This document shows positions 9,521 through 19,111 of a stretch of 19,111 bases of DNA, one piece after another (positions within the stretch are counted from its first letter, which is position 1; each line of letters opens with the position of its first letter). Source of the DNA: Conidiobolus incongruus B7586 (Eukaryota > Entomophthoromycota > Entomophthoromycetes > Entomophthorales > Conidiobolaceae); contig JNEM01008819.1 of NCBI GenBank assembly GCA_000697335.1, forward strand, positions 1-19,111, read 5' to 3'. Position numbers and translations under genes: made by a program. The notes beneath the pieces were generated by a model. That model saw only the letters and a list, made by a program, of their open reading frames with translations, ran no database searches and was not told the DNA's origin.

Positions 9521-12461
9521 ATTAACAATATTTTGAAGTTATTTCATGACTATTACTAATTTTTAGATTTGGAAATGCTACCTATTTGTACTTACTAGGA
9601 TATATTAATAAGATTGAAACATTGATGCAAAAATCTTTCATAGTTTCGGTGGCATGATTTTAAATTGATTTCACTATTTGACAAGATTTTGAAATGTCAT
9701 CGAATTCATTTGTTACCATATTGAAGCGGTGGTTATATATTATATATTTAGGTTAATTATATAAATGTACAAATAAATAAATATATATATATATATATAT
9801 ATATTATGATTTTAATATTAAATAAAGTTTAATATTGAAATTTTGATGATATATATTCACTTATTAATTCAATCAAATTACTCAGTCTGATTTTCAATTT
9901 ATTTGAGTTGATCAGTTTGTTTTCAAATTTAAAAAATTAATAGTAAAATAGTAACCATAATAATCAGAAAAAATTGAATAATATTTTAATAAAATAATTA
10001 TACATTTATTAAAATTTTCTATAGTTAACTTATACCAATTAATTAAGATTATTTAAAAAATGTTTTTAATTTCTATTTTAATAATATAAATAAAGAAAAG
10101 TATATATTATATTAAATAAATCATAATTCCATATACAATAAATAATGAAATGGAATTATTAATAGATTTTCAAAAAAATTAATATTTGAATAAATTATTA
10201 AAGTTATCTATTATTAAATTATATTTATATATTAAAATATTTGAATAATATTAATAACAAATATTCAAATAATGAAATTTTAATTTTGATATCAGAATAT
10301 TTATGAGCTTACTATTATTAAAAATAATATAAATTGAAATTGATAATTTAATATTTAGAAATAATTTAGAAACTAAAGATTTTAGAATAATAAAATGATA
10401 AGCTATTAAGGAAACAATTAAATTTTTAAAAAAATAAACTTAATATTTTATTGTTGATTAGTTTTTACCAATATTTATTCATCTAATATTAAACTATTAT
10501 TTAAATTAAATTTAATATATTGTGTTCCATTATCTTAAAATATGGTATTTTTAAAACCAATATATAAAAAGAATAATTAAAAATATAGACATTAATAAAT
10601 AAATGGCTAGAATATATTAAGATTAACTTAGAATTATTTTACTTTAAATTATAGGTTTTTTTACTAATATAATCAAAGTTTGAAAAATAATTAGAATTTT
10701 ATAATATATGAAATATCAAAAATATATTGATATAAAAGTAAACTTAAATAAAAAACTATTAATAATTAAATTTATTCAAATGATATATAAAATACCTATT
10801 TTAAAAATATAACTTTCTATATATTTATTAAAAAATTCTTTTTAAGTAATTATTTTTTTATTTGATATTAATAATGCTTTTATTTTTTAGAAATTCATTA
10901 AGCTTTAGATAATTTACAAACTTGATTTATAATTCAAGCCTCAAATTTTAAGATTCAGTTTAAAAAAGATGAATAGCTTTTATATTAATTTTGGAAATAA
11001 AATAATTATAATATATTATATTATAAATTAAATAAATAATATATGGGTATACTTTATGATTTTATTTGTAAAAAAATATTTTCCTAAAAAATACAAATAT
11101 ATCTTATTTAAAATATAATATCACTTGAGGATAAATACATATAATATTTAAAAATTTCAAATAATATCTATATTTAATCCATAGTATAAATTAAAGTCTA
11201 TTAAAAAATTTTTTGAAAGGAAATTAATTTCAAATCTTCATCATTAATTACATAAAAATTTCCACTAATTTTTAGTACTTTGTTGATTTAAAAAATGTAT
11301 AAAAAATAAAAATTTTAAAATTTGATTTTTAATACAAAGTTAAATATAACTATATAGGAAAAAAAATAAGTAATATCAGATTATATATTTTTTAATTTTC
11401 TTTAACAAATGATTTACATTATCTAAATCTGCACTTAATCTATTATTTAATTATATTAAAATTAATAAAATAGGTCTGTAAAATATACTGAACACAATCA
11501 ATAATAGATTATTTATTATTATAAATTCTTTCAGTTTTTTTTAATCTCCAGATTTTGATTTTGATTTAATATTAACATTATAAATATACCAAGCTTGCTC
11601 TACTTTATTTCATTAATTTAATCGACTTTTGTAACTAAAATTCCCTTTATTCGTTAAATCCGAGGAATGCTCTAAGATTAATAAATTGACTAAGCTGAAT
11701 ATCAGCTAAAAGTAGTAATACTATATTTAATAATCGATTTGATTGTATCTTTATCTCAATAAATGCCAAAAAGGTAAACCATAATTGTTTAAACTCTTTG
11801 ATATTTTTTTTACATTTTATTAATATTAAATAAATAAAAAGAATAAATTAGCCTATTATAGTTATTAAATTATTATATTACAAATACAATAAACAAAAGG
11901 ATATTTTTAAATATATATCAGCTTTAATATTAAATATTATTCAAAATGAATTAATAGAATCATATTCAATCTCTGTAAATAAATATTTTAAAGCTTAAAA
12001 TATATCTTATAATGTTTTTATTTTGCCATTTAAATCAAAATCAATTTTATTATATTTTAATAATATAAAATAAATTATATTTTATATTATTTATTTTCTT
12101 AGATAACTTGTGCAAAATAAAAATAAATTATTTTTATTTATTTAAAAAATTAAAGAAATATAAATTTTTAATAATTTTAAATTACTTATTTTAAAAAGAA
12201 CTGTTTTAATCTTTTTTAAATCTGAAAATTAATATTGAATAGAAAATTTCAATTAGAACTCTTTAAATATTTGATATATTCATTTAGAAGTAATTACTAT
12301 AAACTATATATAATTTTAATTTTAATTATTTTTTTAAATTATAAAATTATATAATTTTAAAAATATTAGCAAAATAGCTAATTTTGTATTTTCCATAGTT
12401 TTAATTATTTAAATTATAAATAATATATAATAAAGTTATTAAGGTTTATTAATAGAGACAA
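9521..12461. other. Long AT-rich region with no recognisable gene
   Basis: Bases 9521-9760 are less AT-rich. They hold a TATATAA-like minus-strand promoter near 9730 and the possible lost exon of the membrane protein. From 9780 to 12461 the DNA is nearly featureless A+T. An island at about 11580-11780 has more C and G (for example CCAAGCTTGCTC and GTTAAATCCGAGGAATGC) and may be the core of an old gene or element, but no frame is open and no motif was recognised on either strand. Confidence 0.55.
9781..9804. repeat. (AT)n microsatellite
   Basis: About 12 AT units, upstream of the minus-strand membrane-protein gene. Simple repeat. Confidence 0.9.
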
Positions 12462-12463
12462 TA

Positions 12464-12685
12464 TACTAACATGTAAAAATAAGTTATAAAATCAAAAATA
12501 TATATATATTAATTAATAACTAAAACAATTGTATATATTAGATTATTTGAAATTATAATATATAATTAAGGTATATTATTTAATAATAAATAAATATATT
12601 TTGATATATATAGTAAACTATCAGCAAAAATATTAACCTTTAATATTTAACTAAAGTAAGTTATAAATTTGTGGGTTTTTGAGAT
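12464..12685 (+). repeat. Left inverted repeat with two direct repeats
   Basis: The outer repeat at 12464-12498 begins TACTAACATG; the cleaner copy at 180 reads CACTAACTTG, so the first T is probably a mutated C. The inner repeat at 12651-12685 contains AAGTAAGTTATAAATTTGTG. The inner repeats of the two ends are inverted and match at nearly every position; the outer ones match at 27 of 35. The DNA between the repeats is not clearly shared by the two ends. These sites should be the transposase binding sites. Confidence 0.8.
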
Positions 12686-12789
12686 AAAGGGATATATTTA
12701 ACAATATATAACCATATCTTTTTTCTCTCTTTGTTATAATTTTATATTATATTTTATAGATATACTAAATTTTTTTTATTAGTATTATT

Positions 12790-13806
12790 ATACCTAAATC
12801 CCTCTTTAAAAAAATCTACTTATGTATTAATTAACTTTATAAAAAAGGTAAATTAACTTGTGATATTGTTAGAATTACTAGTGTTAGCTAGTTTATTATA
12901 ATTAAAGCTATTAAGAATAATAATAAAGAAACATTTAAACTTAAACTTAAGTATGTTAAAATTATAAATAAATATAATAAAAAGTATATTTATAGGTTAG
13001 TTAATATAGGTAAATATAGTATTACTGTAGAAATACAACAGGAATTATAAAACTATACAAAAATATTAGCTAGCACTAATATTATTATATGTGTTTTATA
13101 TTAGTATAGATACTATTTACACTTTAAGAAAAAACACCCCTAATTAAAAAAATCCTATTATAAAGTTAGGTAAAAGTTTAAATGTTATTACTAATATTAA
13201 ACTAAAACTAATTAAAGTAAAGTTATTTAATTTAATAAAACAAAAATATACCTTAGTAAATTTAATAATAAAGTTAAATACTTTAGAAAAAATATAAAAC
13301 TACTTTATAATTATTATATTAATTTTACCCAAAAGTACAATAGTAGGTTAATTATTATTTAAAGATGTATGTTGTTTTTAGGTGTAAAATATCTTTATAA
13401 AGTTAATAAAGGAATTAATACTAAAATATACTAAAGTATTTTAAATAATAAATTGAAAAAAACTATTAAATAATATAGGTTGAATAAATCTAATATTATT
13501 TTCTAGTAAGATAATACTTTTTGTTATACTATAGCTTCTACTACCAAATAACTTAAAAATAACAAGATAATAGTTATAAAATAGCTTTTTTAATTTCTTA
13601 ACTTTAATTTAATTAAATACCTTTAAGATTAATTAAGAAAAGTTATTAAAGTTTTCCCCTTAATTAAAAATTTAAATCAACTTTAAAAATATATTTAAGA
13701 AGTATAAAACAAAATTAACCCTTTTTAGTATAAGAAGTTAATTGATTCTATACCCCACAAACTTAAAGAAGTTAGAAAAACTAAAGGTAGATACACTAGG
13801 TTTTAA
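12790..13806 (+). pseudogene. Decayed Tc1-family DD34E transposase
   Basis: One frame, ending in TAA at 13804-13806, shows the Tc1 transposase landmarks. In order: RLVNIGKYSITVEIQQEL (from about 12990, the second DNA-binding helix region), KKHP.LKKSYYKVR (about 13130), LYKVNKGINTKIY (about 13395), then DNTFCYT for the consensus DNAPCHT (second Asp at 13510-13512). The C-terminus reads KLIDSIPHKLKEVRKTKGRY. The position of the catalytic Glu in the NPIE motif is Lys (AAA, 13615-13617), exactly 34 codons after that Asp, giving DD34E spacing. Many Gln and Trp codons are TAG/TAA, for example TAG and TAA at 13504-13509 before the Asp. The first catalytic Asp was not found, and that region may carry a deletion. 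The start is approximate: the N-terminal third is badly worn. Confidence 0.85.
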
Positions 13807-13814
13807 TTTTTTTT

Positions 13815-14035
13815 ATCACCAAAAACCTACAAATTTATAACTTACTTTAGGTAAAATTTAAATATTTATATTTTAATCAATTAATAGCTAAATATCATCA
13901 TTTAATAATATATATAATTAATAAATATAATAGATTTTAATTATTTAATTTAAATTTATTTCATTAAATATTAATTAAGTTATTAGTATAAATATAAGTA
14001 TTTTTAATTTTATGATTTACTTTTGTAGGTTAATA
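13815..14035 (+). repeat. Right inverted repeat with two direct repeats
   Basis: The inner repeat (13815-13850) reads ATCACCAAAAACCTAC then AAATTTATAACTTACTTTAG, the reverse complement of 12651-12685 with one indel. The outer repeat (14001-14035) is the inverse of 12464-12498. The inner repeat begins only eight bases after the transposase stop, as is usual for compact Tc1 elements. Bases 13856-14035 are repeated in direct orientation at window positions 1-180. Confidence 0.85.
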
Positions 14036-14037
14036 TA

Positions 14038-15024
14038 TAATTATATTTATTGATCCAAATAATATATTTTTAGAAATAATAAATATTGATGAAAAATTAT
14101 ATTAATATCAACTTAATCAAATATTTGTAATATTAAATATTAATTAGTATATTGTATAGAAGATAATAATTTGAATTAAATATTATTAGATAATGAATTT
14201 TTTTTATTTTATTAAAATTAAATACAAAATAAAAATACAAAATATTTTTTTATTATTAAATAAATAGATATTTATAGTTAAATATAAATGTTCCATTAGT
14301 AACTTTGATAATAATTGAATTTTATTTAATTGTATATTTCTAATATTCATTAATATATAGTTTCAAAATTTCATAAATATCAAGGTATAATAATATTAAG
14401 AAATTTAAGTAAATGAAGCATTTTATAGCAATAATAATAAAATGTTATTTCAGTTCAAAAATCTATTACAGATTAAAGACTAGATTTTAATTACATAAAT
14501 TATATTAATCAATATATTTTAGATGAATACAAAACCAAACTAAGCAAGTAAATAAAAAATAAAGATAATTTTATCATTATATTTACAGATTGCTATTTTT
14601 TAACAAAAAGTTACTAAAAGATTTTTCAAAAAAAATTTATCAAATATAATTTCAACTACTAATTAAGTTAAAAATTTTATCAACTCTGATTTCAATTATC
14701 ATATTTTTTTGATTACATTCATTAATAAAGGCAAACTAAATTAACTAATTTCCCCTTTGTTATAAATTTGAATCTTTATTATTATAATTCTCTCAAACTC
14801 AATATATAAATACATTGGAATTTGTCAATTAAAGTAAATACATAATAATTGGAGTTAATCAAATTATGAAAATATTTTGATTGCAAAATCTACTACAATA
14901 TACTTATCTTACAAATATTCTTCAATTCACCCATTATAATTTGAAATATTTGACACTATAAATTCAAAATATTATACTCTGTTGTTGGTCATCAATTTTA
15001 TAATTTTATATTGAAAAATTGAAA
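14038..15024. other. AT-rich intergenic region before the secreted-protein relic
   Basis: No gene is seen. TATA-like matches lie at 14803-14812 and at 14957-14964, the latter 68 bp before the ATG at 15025 and the more plausible promoter element. The rest is low-complexity A+T. Confidence 0.5.
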
Positions 15025-15450
15025 ATGTTGAAGATCTTTGAGTTACTATTAGTTGGAACTCATGTGGTTTATGGACCTTGCGACGATAATGGATTACCTC
15101 TAAACCCAGGCCTCGCTCACGAAGCTACGGACAAGCAGGAAGCGTGGTGCTAGAAATTTTTTACCCAATATAAGGGGGACTAATACCGCGGAGAATGTGT
15201 CAATTCCGACATTGTTACATTGTGCTGGAAATTGGAATCACATCCCCATTGGAGAGATAAATAAAATGAATTCTGTAATACGGAGGAATGTAAGCCATAT
15301 CTCGAGTATGTTAATAGAGGTGGTAATTGCTTCTGTGAAAGGGAATGCTATACTCACACCCAAAAGGAACCTTTGAATTTAATTACTAAAAAACGTTGGT
15401 GTAATCGTAAATTTAATGAAAGTAATGAGAATACTGAAGAAGAAATTTAA
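15025..15450 (+). pseudogene. Broken gene for a small secreted cysteine-rich protein
   Basis: A single frame of 141 codons with about three internal stops. It opens with a signal-peptide-like segment, MLKIFELLLVGTHVVYG, with likely cleavage before PCDDNG. The rest is polar and rich in Cys (about ten), with a cluster NCFCERECY around 15330-15345 and Trp in HWRD and KRWCN, then an acidic tail ending TEEEI. This is the layout of small secreted proteins held by disulfides, which in fungi include many effector-like proteins. No family is recognised and no function is claimed. The frame is otherwise continuous and the GC content is well above the flanks, so the loss looks fairly recent. An unsequenced intact relative may exist elsewhere in the genome. 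Confidence 0.7.
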
Positions 15451-16386
15451 ATGATGTCACATTCAGCAATGTCCGTATCAGAAAAGAATATTAATTTATT
15501 ATATGAATAATAATTTCATTATGATAATCTCAATAAATTATAAGATTTCTAATTGAAAATATAATTAATTAATATAACAAAATTTTATTATATGAAAAAA
15601 ATTTTTTTTAACTTTTCTTAGATTAAATTAACATAAATTATTTGAATTAAAATTTTTAAATATATTATAATAAATATCTCCTTTAAAATTAATGCTAAAA
15701 TCAATTAGACTTTTTTAAATCTTTATATTGTTATCAATATATATATTATTTAATTAGGTCATTTGGATTTTAAATTGACACAAATATCATTAGATATATT
15801 ATATTGGGTTATATTGATGTTAAAATACAGCTCTAGTTGTAAAAGTTTTAATTATAGTAATATTTTCAAATTAAATAAAAATAATTTTGAAGTAAATTCA
15901 AAATTTTGCAAAATATGAATTTAAAAGGGCTTATTGGAGTACTAATTCGATAATAATTTTACTGAAGACTAAATTAGTAATAAAATTCATATTTCAGATT
16001 GAAATATTGTTCAAATTTGATTAAACAATTTTATACAATTTAAGAAATTTCAAATATGATATTGAACATTACCGAGGTATTACAATGTAAATTGTAATTG
16101 GCAGTAAAATTATTAAAAGTTATATTGATTTTAGAAATTATAATTTAAATATTTTTCAACTTTTGACTAATTAATGATTTTACTCAAAATTTAATTTGTT
16201 GATATTGTTATTATTGATTAAACTTATATAAATCTTATCTGAATTAATAAAATCAATCTAGAATCTAATCTCATTCTAATCCTTATGCAATTACCATATC
16301 CCAAAATTTGATCAATTACTCGATTTCATTAAAATCAATGATTCATCTAAATAAACAAGTATCATTAATTTTATTTGTAATTCAAA
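15451..16386. other. Intergenic region before the F-box gene
   Basis: AT-rich DNA with no open frame. TATATAAA at 16225-16232 lies about 155 bp before the F-box gene start and might be its promoter element. Bases 16260-16386 are slightly richer in C and have runs such as TCTCATTCTAATCC, as expected of a leader or core promoter. Confidence 0.45.
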
Positions 16387-17949
16387 ATGAATGAAATTGA
16401 ACATAATTTAAGTCAATTGAAAATTAGAGATGATGAAGTGAAGAATTGGAATACCATCGACAGTTACACTTTCAATATTATTATGAGTTATATTCCTAAG
16501 AGTCGATTGATGAGTATTGGGTTGACTTGCAAACATTGGTATAAGTTAGTGATCCCTCTAATCTATGAAACAATCAATCTTCAAAAGTTGAATTATTTGA
16601 GATGTAATCTAGATGTAATCAAACCCAAATTAAAATTTGTGAAAGAGATCATTTCCACCTCTTACCCTCAATTCACATTGGATCATCGCTATCTCATTGA
16701 ACTTTGCCCAAACATCAACTGCATCGTGTTAGATACTTTATTCAATATGAATCAATGGCAGCTTGACCAATTTCTGGCCCTTTTGCCCAATTTATCCCAA
16801 TTAACTCTTACTGGCAGTATATCTTCTGAGGCATTGACATATCTTGAGTTTTTTGCCTTGTTCAACAATACTCAGCATTTGAAGAAATTGAAAATGCTCC
16901 ACATTTTGAGAATTAACTGCTTTGATCAGAATGATAATTTATTGATCAACCCTTCTTTGTTGCAAAGGCTGTCAAGTTTTAGTTTACATCCTTATCAAAC
17001 TTTCAAATTGGCACATGTTGAAACTTTGTGCAATCACTTCGCAAATTTGAATTCACTGGCCCTGAACATGGAACACTACTTTCAAGCTGAGCATTTGGAT
17101 CTACTCTTTTTAATACTCAAAAGAATCCCCAAGCTAAAGGAACTCACTATTAAATTTATGACACCTAATACCGAAGAATATCTATTTACAGCGCCTATTC
17201 GCAAAAAAATACCCATTCAACATTTTAACTTTGATCATTTGACTAAGTTCAGGTTACAGTATTTGACGAGTGCAAGGAGTTTCGTGAGTCAATTTACTAT
17301 TCCCGAGTTCGATTTTCAGTTAATATTTCATAGTATGTGCACGAAGTTGACCCATTTGAAATTACCTCATTTGGATTCGGAATTATTTAAACAATTGAGT
17401 CTTCAATGCTCCAATTTGGTGGAGATGGTAATTGAATCAAGTTTGCCAATTCCAACTCCTGGATTCTCTCCTCTAAACAGATTAATAAGGTTGAGCGTGA
17501 CATCATTCAGTAATTCGAGTTTATTGAATGCGGATATAATTCAGCGTATATTACCCAATGTTAACAATCTGAATCTCACAGCACATTATCAAAAAAACAC
17601 TCAGCTTCACTACCTACACAAACTGTTCCCCAAAGTGAACACCTTAGCATTTAGTGGTGCTATACCCAATATTAACGAAATGTTAACCCACGACTTCGAT
17701 TGCAAAAATCACTGGAAACATATCTACATTTCCCGATTTGAGTACAATCCTCACCCACTCATTCAATTCCTTCAACTTGCCACCTCAATTCAAGATTTGA
17801 AATTTATTACATTAGTGTGGACAGGCTACTACTCGCAAGGTCTGAATTCGAGTAAATTAATCTACAAGAATTTCAAAGATGTTAAGGTATTTACAGCTTA
17901 TAAATATAATGAATTCAATTATTTAGATGTGGAATTATGCGAATATTAA
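16387..17949 (+). CDS. F-box protein with C-terminal leucine-rich repeats
   Basis: An intact, apparently intronless frame of 520 residues from ATG at 16387 to TAA at 17947-17949. Residues about 25-62 (DSYTFNIIMSYIPKSRLMSI, then TCKHWYKLVIPLIYE) fit the F-box: a hydrophobic start, L/I spacing, and the C-xx-W near the end that packs against Skp1. The rest is made of irregular leucine-rich repeats such as LPNLSQLTLTGSI (about 132-144), IPKLKELTIKF, CTKLTHLKLPHLDSELFKQL and LPNVNNLNLTAHY. F-box/LRR proteins act in SCF ubiquitin ligases, with the LRR part choosing the substrate; the target here is unknown. Such genes form large, fast-diverging families in several fungi. The start is supported by an A-rich leader (TTCAAAATGAATG) and by F-box placement near the N-terminus. 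AATAAA at 17951-17956 follows the stop closely. The gene shows none of the nonsense decay seen nearby. Confidence 0.88.
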   Translation: MNEIEHNLSQLKIRDDEVKNWNTIDSYTFNIIMSYIPKSRLMSIGLTCKHWYKLVIPLIYETINLQKLNYLRCNLDVIKPKLKFVKEIISTSYPQFTLDHRYLIELCPNINCIVLDTLFNMNQWQLDQFLALLPNLSQLTLTGSISSEALTYLEFFALFNNTQHLKKLKMLHILRINCFDQNDNLLINPSLLQRLSSFSLHPYQTFKLAHVETLCNHFANLNSLALNMEHYFQAEHLDLLFLILKRIPKLKELTIKFMTPNTEEYLFTAPIRKKIPIQHFNFDHLTKFRLQYLTSARSFVSQFTIPEFDFQLIFHSMCTKLTHLKLPHLDSELFKQLSLQCSNLVEMVIESSLPIPTPGFSPLNRLIRLSVTSFSNSSLLNADIIQRILPNVNNLNLTAHYQKNTQLHYLHKLFPKVNTLAFSGAIPNINEMLTHDFDCKNHWKHIYISRFEYNPHPLIQFLQLATSIQDLKFITLVWTGYYSQGLNSSKLIYKNFKDVKVFTAYKYNEFNYLDVELCEY

Positions 17950-17950
17950 A

Positions 17951-17956
17951 AATAAA
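17951..17956 (+). terminator. AATAAA poly(A) signal after the F-box gene
   Basis: AATAAA lies one base past the TAA stop and is followed by a T-rich run (GTTTTTTTTTC, 17960-17970), a usual arrangement for 3' end formation. Other A/T-rich signals nearby could serve equally well. Confidence 0.4.
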
Positions 17957-18060
17957 TAATGTTTTTTTTTCTAATGAATAATTTTATTTAAAATAATATT
18001 TAAATTAAACAAATTAAATAATATTATTTATTGAAAATAATGATTGTTTTACAATCCCAC

Positions 18061-18106
18061 AATTCCAATTAATAAATTTAACATCTTTAAATTAATTATT
18101 GGAATT
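18061..18106. repeat. Imperfect inverted repeat between the F-box and bS6m genes
   Basis: AATTCCAAT at 18061-18069 is mirrored by ATTGGAATT at 18098-18106, with partial pairing continuing inward. It sits in the 285-bp gap between two genes on the same strand and could help 3' end formation or be chance in A/T-rich DNA. Confidence 0.35.
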
Positions 18107-18234
18107 TTATTTATTAAATTATAAAATATATTTAATATAAAAAATATATAGGATTAAAATTTCAATCAATACAAATTAAATTTATTTAATTTTAATAATT
18201 ATAGCTTTTAATTGAAATAAATAATTATTTAAAA

Positions 18235-18680
18235 ATGCCCTTATACGAATGTTTATTAATCACTCGTAGTAATTTAGAAATTGTAAGTTATATATTTAAG
18301 ATTATTTTTATTAATAAAGTTTATTAATAATTTTATATTTAGCCAGCTTTAGCCTCTATTCTCAAACAAACAAGTACTCAAATTTGGAAACAACAAGGAG
18401 TCGTTCGTAAAGTTACTAATTATGGTAATTTTCAACTTCCCCATAAAATTAAAAAGAATCAGATGATATTTACTCATGGACAGTAATAATAATAATACCT
18501 TTAATTTATTTAATATTAAGTACTAAATTTAATAATAGAAAAATTGTTATGCATTTCGATTCGAATCCCTTTACTTTAACAGATATTAGAAGTCAGTTAA
18601 AAGCTGATCCTAGAATTATTCGATTTGGCATTGTTAAATTGGGAGATAATTTACCTAGCTTAGTTCAAGAACTTTTTTAA
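18235..18680 (+). CDS. MRPS6: Mitochondrial small-subunit ribosomal protein bS6m, 3 exons
   Basis: Exons 18235-18282, 18343-18482 and 18539-18680 join to 109 residues. The introns are 60 and 56 nt (GTAAGT...TTTAG and GTAATA...AATAG), and the second has a TACTAAA branch-like site. The protein starts MPLYECLLITRS, the classic first strand of S6 (M-x-x-YE-x-x-x-I). It continues with VVRKVTNYGNFQLPHKIKKN, matching the S6 strand with its conserved LPY/H-x-I-K, and ends with the helix and strand IRSQLKADPRIIRFGIVK. S6 binds the central domain of small-subunit rRNA with bS18. The length is close to bacterial S6 and animal MRPS6. No separate targeting peptide is evident, as in other mitochondrial S6 proteins whose own N-terminus suffices. 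AATAAA at 18698-18703 follows the stop. Confidence 0.92.
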
Positions 18681-19111
18681 ACTATTTTATATATAATAAT
18701 AAAATTTTAATTTTAGAAATTAATAAATTTATTAGATGAATAAATTATTAAACCTTAATTTTTTTAATATTAATTTCCATTAATATTTATTAGTTTGAAT
18801 TTTTTTTCCTTGGAATTTATTAAAAATTAAAATATTATTAATAATACGACAAAGTTAAAAAAAATAGGAAATTTTTTAATTTCTGATTTTTGAGATATAT
18901 TATTAATTATAGAAAAAAAATATATTGTTTTAAACCATATATATATATATAATTACTTACAAAAGTGAGCCATAAAATTATAATCTTTTATATTTTACTT
19001 ATAATTTAATTATATTTTAATTAAATCAACTCAAACTAGATTTTATGATTAAAATGTATTATTTAACCATAATAGACTATATTTGAGCTTATTTAATTAA
19101 CTATTAAGATA
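18681..19111. other. AT-rich 3' flank, nothing recognised
   Basis: After the bS6m poly(A) signal only low-complexity A+T follows, including an (AT)7 run at about 18937-18951. No gene start or motif is visible before the window ends. Confidence 0.6.

Larger units (their letters stand above)
12464..14035 (+). mobile_element. Tc1/mariner element with IR/DR ends, 1572 bp, decayed transposase
   Basis: The element is bounded by TA at 12462-12463 and TA at 14036-14037, the Tc1/mariner target duplication. Each end is about 220 bp long and carries two copies of a related repeat: an outer one (12464-12498; 14001-14035) and an inner one (12651-12685; 13815-13850), about 186 bp apart start to start. All share the core TAAGTTATAAA or its mutated form. 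This is the IR/DR layout known from Sleeping Beauty-like Tc1 elements, which are also about 1.6 kb. Between the ends lies one decayed DD34E transposase gene. The partial copy at 1-180 shows the family is repeated in this genome. With stops throughout it cannot make its own transposase. The heavy C-to-T and G-to-A load suggests RIP-like mutation or great age. Confidence 0.9.

Noticed and set aside
1-19111. CRISPR arrays, bacterial operons or phage-like modules
   Set aside because: Spliced genes, F-box/LRR and mitochondrial ribosomal proteins mark the window as eukaryotic, and no spaced direct repeats of CRISPR type are present.

Overview
The window looks like nuclear DNA of a very AT-rich eukaryote, about four-fifths A+T by eye. 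The best guess is an early-diverging fungus of the Conidiobolus/Entomophthorales kind. The pointers are short introns of 48 to 60 nt with GTAAGT/GTAATA donors, CTAAT or TACTAA-like branch sites and TTTAG/ATAG acceptors, an F-box/LRR protein, a short single-pass membrane protein with a proline-rich tail, and a relic of a TBCK-type gene. The taxon is an inference; no marker gene here settles it.

Layout. Bases 1-180 are the right end of a Tc1-like transposon cut by the window edge. A richer-GC stretch (about 780-1130) runs into a 238-bp LTR-like sequence (1130-1367). A five-exon CDGSH iron-sulfur protein gene follows (2037-2689, +). After a long AT desert comes a decayed TBCK (pseudokinase + TBC + rhodanese) gene (4761-7542, +). 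The minus strand then holds a degenerate fragment (about 7694-7805) and an intact ORF (9116-9520) of one small membrane-protein family. Bases 9720-12460 are AT-rich with nothing recognisable. A whole but decayed 1.57-kb Tc1/mariner DD34E element with IR/DR ends lies at 12464-14035. A broken secreted cysteine-rich protein gene (15025-15450), an intact F-box/LRR gene (16387-17949) and a three-exon mitochondrial ribosomal protein bS6m gene (18235-18680) close the window.

The genes do not form a pathway. CISD-like and bS6m are probably mitochondrial housekeeping proteins, and the F-box protein is a presumed SCF substrate adaptor. The most striking shared theme is decay by C:G to T:A changes. The transposase and the TBCK relic keep one reading frame over hundreds of codons, but conserved Gln and Trp codons have become stops. 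This is the pattern expected of RIP-like mutation or cytosine deamination. I found no clear new multi-gene system. The main points of interest are the mutation signature, the IR/DR transposon with its second copy, and the CDGSH protein with altered cluster motifs.
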